From Gammaproteobacteria bacterium (GTDB taxonomy: Bacteria > Pseudomonadota > Gammaproteobacteria > DSM-19610): 8,470 nucleotides of DNA. The DNA lies in contig DRQL01000163.1 in the NCBI GenBank assembly GCA_011371465.1, forward strand, positions 1-8,470, read 5' to 3'. The translations under genes were made by a program, and so were the position numbers. Below, piece after piece: positions 1-6,084 of this stretch. Every line of letters starts with the position of its first letter. The first letter of the stretch is position 1. The notes beneath the pieces were generated by a model. It made no database searches. It saw only the letters and a program-made list of their open reading frames with translations, and was not told where the DNA came from.

Positions 1-397
1 CGTAGGCAAACTCGCTGCCCATGAAGGGGCCGGATTTGTTGCGCGAGGAGATGCGTTTTACCCGCTTCAGTGCCGGCAGGTACAACCACTGGTCATCCGG
101 ACCGGTCTTGTGGGTAAAGGTCAGGAAGTTGGTGCCTTTGACATCCGCCGGTTTGTCGAAAATGGTCAGGCTCTTGTCGCCGTCATCTTCCTGTTCGAGG
201 GTGCGGACACGAATATCCCGGATGCTTTCGTCCCCCTGTTTGTTGCGCAGAATCATGCGCATCGAGGCCTGTGAATCATGAAAGCCGGTATCCCGGCGAT
301 CCGCTTCAACAGCAATTTCCAGCCCGCGTTGTTCGGCCGTCTGCGCCGGCAGGCTAAGGGGAAGACTTGACAGGATCAGTAACCAGAGAATTCGCAT
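1..397 (-). CDS. LolA-like outer membrane lipoprotein-sorting family protein (partial, 3' end outside window)
   Basis: The first 132 codons are visible; the gene runs off the left edge. Residues 1-21 form a signal peptide: Arg2, a Leu-rich core and a likely cleavage after Q-T-A (18-21). From about residue 50 the pattern is that of the 'outer membrane lipoprotein-sorting protein' (LolA_like) family: IRVRTLEQ, then KGTNFLTFTH, DDQWLYLPALKRVKRIS and SGPFMGSEFAY. These proteins have a LolA/LolB-like fold, are periplasmic and are typically encoded beside MMPL exporters, as here; they are thought to receive or carry the hydrophobic cargo (family knowledge). Two adjacent ATGs exist, at 400 and 397. 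I chose 397 because the AAGGA motif lies 5 nt before it but only 2 nt before 400. The start lies inside the exporter gene in another frame (44-bp overlap), suggesting translational coupling. Family call firm; cargo unknown. Confidence 0.85.
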   Translation of the reverse strand, partial: MRILWLLILSSLPLSLPAQTAEQRGLEIAVEADRRDTGFHDSQASMRMILRNKQGDESIRDIRVRTLEQEDDGDKSLTIFDKPADVKGTNFLTFTHKTGPDDQWLYLPALKRVKRISSRNKSGPFMGSEFAY

Positions 398-2684
398 CAT
401 GTTCCTTTTTGTCCAGGGTCATCAACAGGGTTGGTAGTAACAGAAAATCGGCCAGCAGCGCCAGCCCGATGGTGATCGCGGTCAGGAGTCCCATGCCGGA
501 GTTCAGCTTGAAAGGGGACTGGGTGAGCACCAGGAAACCGGCAATGAGGATGGCCGAGGTAATCCACAATGCCGTGCCGACATTGTGAAAGGCATAGTGT
601 ACGGCCTGTGGAGGTGAAAGACCGGCCTCCCTGCGCGCGCGCAGGTACTTGCTGAGGAAATGCACGGTATCATCGACCACGATACCCAGCGTCATGCCGG
701 TGACCACGGAAAGGGCCAGACCCACCTCGCCAACCAGCAGGCCCCAGAGGCCGAACGCCATGCCCGCCGGCACCAGGTTGGGAATGATGCTGATCAGACC
801 GATACGCAGCGAGCGCAGCGCGAAGATCAGGATGAACGAGATCAGCAGCAGCGCCAGCGTAGTGCCGGTCAGCATGCTGCGGATATTGCGCGCCCCGATG
901 TGCGAGAACATGACCGATGGACTGGCGCCGTGTACCTGCATGGATGCCGGGGCATGCTCCGCCAGCCAGCGCTGTGCCCGTTCTTCCAGCGCGATGGTCT
1001 GGTTGCTGGACAGGCTCTGCAGGGATACATCCAGCTTGGTTGCGGACTTGTCGACATTGATCTGGTTGTTCAGGTCCAGCCCGTACGGCAGCGACATCTC
1101 GTACAGCAGCAGGTACTGCGCGGCCAGGTTGCGTTCCTCCGGTATCCGGTACCAGGCAGGATCATCGCCGTGCAGGTTTTTGTTCAGCCTTTTCATGGTG
1201 TCGGACAGGGTGCTGACGTGCATGACCTCGGGCTGCTGCCGGTACCAGTTGGCGAACTCCTCCAGCTTGTTCAGGAAAGCAGGCTCGCTGATGCCGCCCG
1301 GGCTGCCGGCGCCCAGGGAATAGGAAATATTGTACAGCCCGGTCAGATTGTCCGTGGTGAAATCGGTATCGATGCGGAACGGAACCTGTTCATCGAAGTA
1401 TTTCACAAACTCGTCGTTGAGTTCGTTGGCCGGCACAAAGGCCACCAGGCCGACGACCAGCAGCGACATACCCCACAGCACCGGCCTGCGATAGTTGATC
1501 ACGAAATCCGCCAGTGCATCCATGCCGGCCACCGACTGGCTGCGGGCGTCTTTCACCCGCACCGGGAACAGCAGCATGAGTGCCGGCAGCAATGCAATGC
1601 AATAGACAAAGGACGCCACGACCCCGATCGCCACGATATTGCCCAGGTCGCGGAACGGTGGCGCATCACTGAAATTCATGGACATGAAACCGATCGCGGT
1701 AGTGATACTGGTCAGGAAAATCGGCTGCAGGTTGAGACGCAGGCTTTCCCGCATGGCGTCGGCCTTCGAGCCCGCCTGACGCAGCTGCTGCAGGAAGGTC
1801 ACCAGCAGGTGCACGCAGTTGGCGACCGCCAGGGTCATGATCATGGTGGGCGAACTGGCCGACGGCGGCGTAAGCTGGATGCCCAGCCAGCCCGCCATGC
1901 CGATTGCAGTGACAATGGAAAGCACGATCACCAGCAGGGTGGCCAGGGTTCCCCACACCGAGCGGACCAGCAATGCCATGACCAGGATGATGATGACAAA
2001 CATGATCGGCACCAGCGTCTGCATGTCCCGCATCGACATTTCCGAGAAGGCGTTGTTCAGTAACACGATGCCGGTCAGGTGAACCTCGATGTCCGGGAAG
2101 CGCTCTGTCAGCCGAGCGGCCAGTTCGCGGGAGAAGCGCACGACTTCCGGCACCTCGGCAGCCGGGTGAACACCCGGCAGCTGGATGATCACGTTGACCG
2201 CGGTGACGTGCCCTTCCGGGGAGACAATGCGGTTGACCAGCAGGGGTTCGCTGGTGGCCACCTTGCGTACGTATTCGAGCTGTTCCGGGTCCAGCCTGTC
2301 CGCCTGCATGACCAGGTCTTCGACGATCAGGTCGTCCTCTTCCGCACGGGTGTGCTGGAAGTTGGTCACTGAATCGACACGGATGGAATAGGGAATCTGC
2401 CAGGCCTGTTTGGTCAGCCATTCGACGGCTTCCAGCGTACGGGGGGTGAACACATTGCCATCCGCGGGTGCCAGCACGAACAGCACGTTGTCCGACTTGG
2501 TATAGGTATTCTGCAGGTTTTCGAAGGCGAGCAGTTGCGGGTTTTCAGCGCTGAAAAAGACACGGTAATCGTTGGAAAAACCCAGGAAACGGACACCGCT
2601 GGCCGCCAAGCCCACAAAGATCAGTACCAGTGCTACAGTCAGCCAGCGCCAGCGCACCAGCCACTCGGCCAATGATTGGGACAT
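354..2684 (-). CDS. RND superfamily exporter, MMPL type (COG1033-like)
   Basis: A 776-aa inner-membrane transporter with the duplicated RND plan. TM1 is at about 13-35. A large periplasmic domain (about 36-215) begins with the family-typical DYRVFFSAENPQL. A TM bundle spans about 220-375, a second TM and periplasmic half follows (about 400-600), and a final TM bundle runs about 603-757, ending in a short hydrophilic tail. Length and layout fit the predicted exporters of COG1033, relatives of MmpL and HpnN that move lipids or other hydrophobic molecules using the proton gradient (family knowledge). In the second half the motif GIVVDDTVHFL (about 665-675) keeps the paired Asp expected for proton relay; the equivalent first-half helix reads TLAVANCVHLL (about 284-294), without an acid. 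The gene starts 20 bp after the tetR stop and overlaps the LolA-like gene, so the three are probably co-transcribed. The Shine-Dalgarno is weak (GGCAGGCGA about 10 nt upstream). Substrate cannot be told from sequence. Confidence 0.93.
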   Translation of the reverse strand: MSQSLAEWLVRWRWLTVALVLIFVGLAASGVRFLGFSNDYRVFFSAENPQLLAFENLQNTYTKSDNVLFVLAPADGNVFTPRTLEAVEWLTKQAWQIPYSIRVDSVTNFQHTRAEEDDLIVEDLVMQADRLDPEQLEYVRKVATSEPLLVNRIVSPEGHVTAVNVIIQLPGVHPAAEVPEVVRFSRELAARLTERFPDIEVHLTGIVLLNNAFSEMSMRDMQTLVPIMFVIIILVMALLVRSVWGTLATLLVIVLSIVTAIGMAGWLGIQLTPPSASSPTMIMTLAVANCVHLLVTFLQQLRQAGSKADAMRESLRLNLQPIFLTSITTAIGFMSMNFSDAPPFRDLGNIVAIGVVASFVYCIALLPALMLLFPVRVKDARSQSVAGMDALADFVINYRRPVLWGMSLLVVGLVAFVPANELNDEFVKYFDEQVPFRIDTDFTTDNLTGLYNISYSLGAGSPGGISEPAFLNKLEEFANWYRQQPEVMHVSTLSDTMKRLNKNLHGDDPAWYRIPEERNLAAQYLLLYEMSLPYGLDLNNQINVDKSATKLDVSLQSLSSNQTIALEERAQRWLAEHAPASMQVHGASPSVMFSHIGARNIRSMLTGTTLALLLISFILIFALRSLRIGLISIIPNLVPAGMAFGLWGLLVGEVGLALSVVTGMTLGIVVDDTVHFLSKYLRARREAGLSPPQAVHYAFHNVGTALWITSAILIAGFLVLTQSPFKLNSGMGLLTAITIGLALLADFLLLPTLLMTLDKKEHDANSLVTDPVKSSP

Positions 2685-2704
2685 GCCCGTTGTCGCCTGC
2701 CCGT

Positions 2705-3328
2705 TCAGGACCGCAGGGATTCAATAAACCGGATCAGTCCCCGGTTACATACATGCAGGCGCTCGACACTCTGCGCATTCTTGGCAATGCCTATGCAGCC
2801 TTCCAGGGCGGCCATAATGAAGGTGGCCGTTTCGTCGCAGTCCACATCGTCGCGCAGCGTGCCCTGCAGGCGGGCGCGCTCCAGTGCTTCCTGGGTGACG
2901 TCGTGCCAGACGCGGAAGGCGTAGTCCAGTCGTTGCCGGAAACCCTCGTCCAGTGGCGACATTTCCTGCGACAGGTTATTCAACGGGCAACCGTACTCGA
3001 TCATCTCCGGCGGTTTGTTGTCCGGCATCTGCTCGATGACGGTTACCAGCCCCGCCAGCGGGTCGGCGGCATTTTTCAGCGGCTGTAGCCACATCGCTTC
3101 CATGGTCGGGATGATGACCTCGTCGACTACCGCATACCCCAGTGCTTTTTTGCTGGGAAAATGATGGTACAGCGCACCCTTGGTCAGGTCGGTGGCCTTG
3201 AGCACCTCGTCCAGCCGCATCCCCTGGAAACCGTTGCGGTACATCTCCAGGAAGGCCGCTTCCAGGATACGACTGCGCGTCTGGTCGGGGTTGCGCTCAA
3301 TGCGGGTAACGTTCTGTGCACTGTCCAT
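2705..3328 (-). CDS. TetR/AcrR family transcriptional regulator
   Basis: A 207-aa, all-helical regulator of usual TetR length. The N-terminal DNA-binding domain (about 13-62) has the canonical run ILEAAFLEMYRNGFQGMRLD followed by the helix-turn-helix and the TKGALYHHFPSKKAL signature. The C-terminal ligand domain contains EYGCPLNNLSQEMS (111-124), a segment typical of the NemR/AcuR-like branch; Cys114 sits where some of these regulators carry a conserved, in NemR redox-active, cysteine. Further cysteines are at 164, 178 and 194. The start is supported by AGGTGA four bases before the ATG. It is the first gene of the minus-strand exporter operon and is divergent from the 3482 gene; a perfect inverted repeat between them (3390-3411) is the obvious operator candidate. 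It probably represses both directions and releases on binding an exporter substrate or a reactive small molecule. That role is inference; the family call is near certain. Confidence 0.95.
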   Translation of the reverse strand: MDSAQNVTRIERNPDQTRSRILEAAFLEMYRNGFQGMRLDEVLKATDLTKGALYHHFPSKKALGYAVVDEVIIPTMEAMWLQPLKNAADPLAGLVTVIEQMPDNKPPEMIEYGCPLNNLSQEMSPLDEGFRQRLDYAFRVWHDVTQEALERARLQGTLRDDVDCDETATFIMAALEGCIGIAKNAQSVERLHVCNRGLIRFIESLRS

Positions 3329-3386
3329 CTTTCACCTGCCTGCCGGAAATCCCGGTCATTATTAGGGAACTTTGTGAGGAAAGCTA

Positions 3387-3416
3387 TTGACAAACCATCC
3401 AGTTGGTTTGTATGGT
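3387..3416 (+). promoter_or_regulatory. Sigma70-like promoter of the 3482-4567 operon
   Basis: A perfect -35 hexamer TTGACA (3387-3392) is followed, after an 18-bp spacer, by TATGGT (3411-3416, 4 of 6 matches to TATAAT). This leaves about 60 bp of leader before the TTG start at 3482. A second, poorer -10 (TATGCT, 3430-3435) is possible. On the opposite strand AATAAT (complement of 3358-3363) could be a -10 for the tetR operon, but it lacks a convincing -35. Transcription start not demonstrable from sequence. Confidence 0.6.
3390..3411. promoter_or_regulatory. Palindromic operator candidate for the divergent TetR regulator
   Basis: A perfect 8-bp inverted repeat, ACAAACCA and TGGTTTGT, is separated by six bases (TCCAGT), for a 22-bp site. 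It overlaps the last three bases of the -35 and the first base of the -10 of the rightward promoter, so a bound dimer would block RNA polymerase. Size, symmetry and location between tetR and a divergent operon fit classical TetR operators. No other palindrome of similar quality was seen in this intergenic region. Which protein binds is inferred from position only. Confidence 0.7.
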
Positions 3417-3481
3417 ACAGACTAGATGGTATGCTCTCAAGCTAAGCAAGGATATTTCAAGTATTTTCAGGGAGTTGTATT

Positions 3482-3937
3482 TTGAATAACGGCGAATTAC
3501 TCAACCTTAGTGTTGGTGACAGCATCCCGGGCAGTCGCTTCGGCGCCAGATCCTGGTCGGGCGAGGTGGTAATCCAGGGCAAGCCGGTATCCATCGATGT
3601 TACCCGCCAGGCTGTGAAAGCCCTCGCCGGCCAGCAATTCCCGGTGCTGGCCGAACTGGAACTCTATTTCAGCTGCCTGGTACGTAAACAGGTGCGTTTC
3701 CGCACGCTGGCGGGGTTCAACGAGGTTTCGACCGGGTATGCACGCGTGCTGCCCGGCCTGTTTGCCAGTTTCCGGGCTGTCTGCACCCAGCACTGCAGGA
3801 TTGCTGACGTGGGCAACAAGCCGCCCGTGGAAACCCTGCCGGTAAAACGCTCGAGCCTGTTTGTCCCCGACTGGTTAAAACTCGATTTTCGCGCCGGGCA
3901 ATGGCTCGGTGCCTACGGATTTAAACGGACCCTCTAA
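3482..3937 (+). CDS. Unrecognised 151-aa three-cysteine protein, TTG start
   Basis: I do not recognise a family. The frame is open for 151 codons with codon usage like its neighbours and no internal Met, so no ATG alternative exists. The TTG at 3482 is supported by AGGGAG seven bases upstream. The protein has no signal peptide and no membrane helix. It is basic in the middle (LVRKQVRFRTL, 66-76) and has cysteines at 65, 101 and 105, the last two as a CTQHC (CxxxC) pair. It ends in an aromatic-rich segment (WLKLDFRAGQWLGAYGF, 131-147). It lies directly downstream of the palindrome-bearing promoter and 27 bp before the DsrE2-like gene, so the two form one operon. A cytosolic partner of the DsrE2-like protein is a reasonable guess, and the cysteines would suit thiol or persulfide chemistry, but this is inference only. 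Confidence 0.75.
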   Translation: MNNGELLNLSVGDSIPGSRFGARSWSGEVVIQGKPVSIDVTRQAVKALAGQQFPVLAELELYFSCLVRKQVRFRTLAGFNEVSTGYARVLPGLFASFRAVCTQHCRIADVGNKPPVETLPVKRSSLFVPDWLKLDFRAGQWLGAYGFKRTL

Positions 3938-3951
3938 CCCACCCACTCCAG

Positions 3952-3959
3952 AAGGAGGT
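3952..3959 (+). promoter_or_regulatory. Near-perfect Shine-Dalgarno of the DsrE2-like gene
   Basis: AAGGAGGT, fully complementary to the 16S rRNA 3' end, lies five bases before the ATG at 3965. It is the strongest ribosome binding site in the window and implies that the second gene of this operon is translated much more heavily than the first, which uses a TTG start. Confidence 0.85.
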
Positions 3960-3964
3960 ACGTT

Positions 3965-4567
3965 ATGAACGCCCAAGTCAAAAACGCTGATATGGATCAG
4001 TGGCTGAACACCAAACTCGATGAACTGTTACCGGGAAAATTGCAGCAGATCGAAGACAGCAAGACGCCCTCCATGGCCATTATTGCCACCAAGGGTACCC
4101 TCGACTGGGCCTACCCGCCCTTTATCCTGGCCTCCACCGCGTCTGCACTCGGCTGGGATACCTCGATCTTCTTTACCTTCTACGGCCTGCTGCTGCTGAA
4201 AAAGGAACTGGGCAGTGAAGTCAGCCCGCTGGGCAATCCTGCCATGCCGATGAAAATGCCGTTTGGACCCCAGTGGTTCCAGAACATCGACTGGCCCATG
4301 CCCAATGCCCTGATGGCCGGTATTCCCGGTTTTGAAAAGGTTGCTACCGGACTGATGAAGAAAACATTCAAGAACAAGGGCGTGGCATCCGTCGAGGAAT
4401 TACGCGAACTTTGCCTGGAAGCCGATGTCTCAATGGTTGCCTGCCAGATGACGGTGGACGTCTTCGGATTTGAACAGAGTGATTTTATCCCCGAGGTCAC
4501 CGACTTTGTCGGCGCAACGTACTTCCTCCCCGTTGCCCAGAAAGCGGATGTCTGTCTGTTCATCTAG
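3965..4567 (+). CDS. DsrE/DsrF/DrsH-like family protein (DsrE2-like)
   Basis: A 200-aa protein of the DrsE_2 family. After a roughly 35-residue charged N-terminal helix comes the family core: MAIIATKGTLDWAYPPFILA (37-56), the hydrophobic ALGWDTSIFFTFYGLLLLKK (61-80), then VSMVACQMTVDVFGF (155-169) with the conserved Cys160, and a short hydrophobic end (CLFI). Other cysteines are 150 and 197. DsrE2 proteins belong to the sulfur-trafficking set found with TusA and rhodaneses in sulfur oxidisers, where they are thought to take part in persulfide transfer and are membrane-associated or cytosolic (family knowledge). Neither TusA nor a rhodanese lies in this window; the partner is instead the unknown 151-aa protein 27 bp upstream. 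A rho-independent terminator follows the stop by about 30 bp. Family assignment is strong; the exact role, whether sulfur transfer or a redox or stress function, is open. Confidence 0.88.
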   Translation: MNAQVKNADMDQWLNTKLDELLPGKLQQIEDSKTPSMAIIATKGTLDWAYPPFILASTASALGWDTSIFFTFYGLLLLKKELGSEVSPLGNPAMPMKMPFGPQWFQNIDWPMPNALMAGIPGFEKVATGLMKKTFKNKGVASVEELRELCLEADVSMVACQMTVDVFGFEQSDFIPEVTDFVGATYFLPVAQKADVCLFI

Positions 4568-4596
4568 CAGCTTTTCGTAACGATTCCCATCCCTTT

Positions 4597-4622
4597 ACCG
4601 GCGTCCCGCGCCGGTTTTTTTT
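4597..4622 (+). terminator. Rho-independent terminator of the 3482-4567 operon
   Basis: A 7-bp GC-rich stem, ACCGGCG and CGCCGGT, with a 5-nt loop (TCCCG), runs directly into eight T residues (4615-4622). It begins 29 bp after the DsrE2-like stop codon, defining the operon end. Intrinsic terminator geometry is textbook on the plus strand. Confidence 0.93.
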
Positions 4623-4673
4623 GTCGTCCATTCCCAATTCGGCAATGACTTTCGCCGAACCCTGCCGAACCTT

Positions 4674-4748
4674 GTAGGTCGGATTAGCGCAAGCGTAATC
4701 CGACAGCGTAACGTCGGGTTACGGCGCTTTGCGCCTAGCCCGACCTAC
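4674..4748. repeat. REP/BIME-like double hairpin, copy A
   Basis: A 75-bp element opening with GTAG and closing with CTAC. The left hairpin pairs GTCGGATTA (4678-4686) with TAATCCGAC (4696-4704). After an 8-nt linker the right hairpin pairs GTCGGGTTA with TAGCCCGAC (one T/G wobble) around an inner GGCGC/GCGCC stem with loop TTT. GTAG next to a hairpin at each end, in inverted orientation, matches the layout of REP pairs recognised by RAYT transposases (family knowledge). No RAYT gene is present in the window. Confidence 0.85.
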
Positions 4749-4962
4749 CCGATTCATCGACCTGCGGGTCTTGACGGACACAGCTGACCGGACTCGGTGG
4801 CTCCCGTGTCAAGTGGTTGTATTTTCAGGTGAACGGGGATTACCGGTGCGCTACGCTTTCTTAGCGTTTGGTGATACAGGGGCTGTTATTGTAGGATTTT
4901 ACGTGTGCAGTCACAAAAATAATGCCCCGCGAAAACGAATAACAGATTACGGAGGGATCACC
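4749..4962 (+). promoter_or_regulatory. Leader region of the VPVPA-CTERM gene
   Basis: No gene is supported here. An open frame continues upstream through this region from 4729, but it begins inside repeat copy A and the signal peptide of the real protein starts at 4963. Visible details are an imperfect inverted repeat (4770-4781 against 4806-4813, CTTGAC-gg-ACAC and GTGTCAAG), a weak sigma70 pair (TTGGTG about 4868, TAGGAT about 4892), and GGAGG (4951-4955) seven bases before the ATG. A degenerate -24/-12 pattern (TGG, then GGGC about ten bases on) overlaps that -35; I do not regard it as a sigma54 promoter. Confidence 0.35.
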
Positions 4963-5652
4963 ATGAAACATCCACGTCTGATCAGCGTACTGAGTACCGT
5001 TGTGCTTGGCTTTTTCTCCCTAGCATCCCATGCAGCGCTGGTCTCCAAGCTGGGCGGTGCTGTGGTCTACGACACGGACCGCGATATTACCTGGTTGGCG
5101 GATGCGAATCTGTCAGCCAGCAATACCTTTGGAACTGCGGGAATTGATTCCGCCGGCAAGATGGACTGGAGTACAGCCAGCACCTGGATTGCAAACATGA
5201 ATGCCTCGAATGGTGGCGCCGGTTACCTGGGTTTCAATGACTGGCGGTTGCCTGCAACACTGGTGCCGGATAACAGCTGTAGCAGTTCTAACTCGAATGG
5301 CTCCAGTTGCACCGGCAGTGAGATGGGGCACCTGTTTTACACGGAATTTGTTGCCACAGCCAATACAAGTGCATTGATTACCGGCAATCCCACGGAGCTG
5401 GCCAGGTTCACCAACATCCAGACCACCTCGGGCTACTGGTCAAGTACCCCATTCAATTCCAACCCTCCCGGCGCTTATACCTTCGTATTTGGCACAGGCA
5501 GCCAGCTCCCGATAAGCCAGGCCAATAACAACACCTTTGTATGGGCTGTTCGCTCTGGCGATGTGAGCGCCGTGCCGGTTCCCGCAGCGGTATGGCTCTT
5601 TGGCTCCGGCCTGTTGGGTCTGGTCGGGATGGCAAGACGAAAGAAAGCATAA
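4963..5652 (+). CDS. Exported DUF1566-domain protein with VPVPA/PEP-CTERM sorting tail
   Basis: A 229-aa protein. Residues 1-24 are a signal peptide (MKHPR, hydrophobic core, cleavage after SHA). The mature part has DUF1566/Lcl-C marks: VVYDTDRDITWLADANL (34-50), GFNDWRLP (90-97), SGYWSSTPF (156-164) and WAVRSG (194-199). Cys106 and Cys116 flank a Ser/Asn-rich loop and may form a disulfide. The C-terminus is a complete tripartite sorting signal: VPVPA (204-208), a hydrophobic helix (209-223) and an ARRKK basic end, the variant usually called VPLPA-CTERM, handled by an exosortase. Such proteins are exported, processed at the membrane and surface-bound or incorporated in extracellular matrix (family knowledge). 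No exosortase is in the window. The start at 4963 is chosen for GGAGG at 7-nt spacing and the signal peptide. The gene is a single-gene unit bracketed by REP-like elements. Function of DUF1566 here is unknown. Confidence 0.9.
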   Translation: MKHPRLISVLSTVVLGFFSLASHAALVSKLGGAVVYDTDRDITWLADANLSASNTFGTAGIDSAGKMDWSTASTWIANMNASNGGAGYLGFNDWRLPATLVPDNSCSSSNSNGSSCTGSEMGHLFYTEFVATANTSALITGNPTELARFTNIQTTSGYWSSTPFNSNPPGAYTFVFGTGSQLPISQANNNTFVWAVRSGDVSAVPVPAAVWLFGSGLLGLVGMARRKKA

Positions 5653-5770
5653 GCAGTTATCACGATTTTCATCAGTAGCGGCGGCCTTCGTTTATTCGTT
5701 GGTCGCTGTTGTTGTATGTGCTAAAGGTCTTGTTCTGGCCCGACTGCCGCCTGTTAGCAGGTAACTGATG
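5653..5770. other. Intergenic spacer after the VPVPA-CTERM gene
   Basis: About 120 bp without a coding frame of note. I see no convincing intrinsic terminator: no GC-rich hairpin is followed by a T run. It leads into a diverged version of the tandem unit that starts at about 5771. Termination of the upstream gene may depend on Rho or on the REP-like hairpins beyond. Confidence 0.5.
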
Positions 5771-5797
5771 ACCTTGGTATGACGATCGCTGAATCCT

Positions 5798-5870
5798 GTA
5801 GATGGATTAGCGCAAGTGTAATCCGACATGTAATGTCGGGTTACGGCGCTGCGCGCCTAACCCGACCTAC
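5798..5870. repeat. REP/BIME-like double hairpin, copy B
   Basis: A 73-bp copy. The GTAG head is kept but the outer left arm is eroded (ATGGATTA against TAATCCGAC, so only the inner six pairs remain), and the linker is 7 nt. The right hairpin is intact: GTCGGGTTA with TAACCCGAC, inner stem GGCGC/GCGCC, loop TGC, closing CTAC. It is the most diverged copy. Confidence 0.85.
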
Positions 5871-5939
5871 GTGGTAGTAACGGGCACAGCGGTTGGGGGC
5901 GTGTATGCCGTGAACCTGGTGTGATGTTCGCCGGAACCT

Positions 5940-6015
5940 GTAGGTCGGATTAGCGTTAGCGTAATCCGACAGGACTGTTGTCGGGTTACGGCGCTGTGCG
6001 CCTAACCCGACCTAC
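5940..6015. repeat. REP/BIME-like double hairpin, copy C
   Basis: A 76-bp copy with perfect left arms (GTCGGATTA/TAATCCGAC, centre GCGTTAGCG), a 9-nt linker and a perfect right hairpin (GTCGGGTTA/TAACCCGAC, inner GGCGC/GCGCC, loop TGT). It begins GTAG and ends CTAC. Confidence 0.9.
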
Positions 6016-6084
6016 GTGGTAGTAACGGGCACAGCGGTCGGGGGTGTGTATGCTGTGAACCTGGTGTGATGTTCGCCGGAACCT

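Noticed and set aside
660..2063. 467-codon open frame on the plus strand opposite the MMPL exporter
   Set aside because: Translation is rich in His, Gln, Arg and Asp with no domain pattern; it is the antisense shadow of a clearly coding, domain-matching minus-strand gene in GC-rich DNA.
1666..2421. 251-codon minus-strand frame inside the exporter gene
   Set aside because: Same strand, different frame; low-complexity Gly/Arg/His/Pro translation, fully within the real gene.
4865..4885. Sigma54 promoter upstream of the VPVPA-CTERM gene
   Set aside because: GG and GC are correctly spaced, but TGGTGA and GGGC match the consensus poorly.
4729..4962. N-terminal extension of the VPVPA-CTERM protein by 78 codons
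   Set aside because: It starts inside a REP-like repeat, has no ribosome binding site and would bury the signal peptide; the ATG at 4963 has GGAGG at proper spacing.
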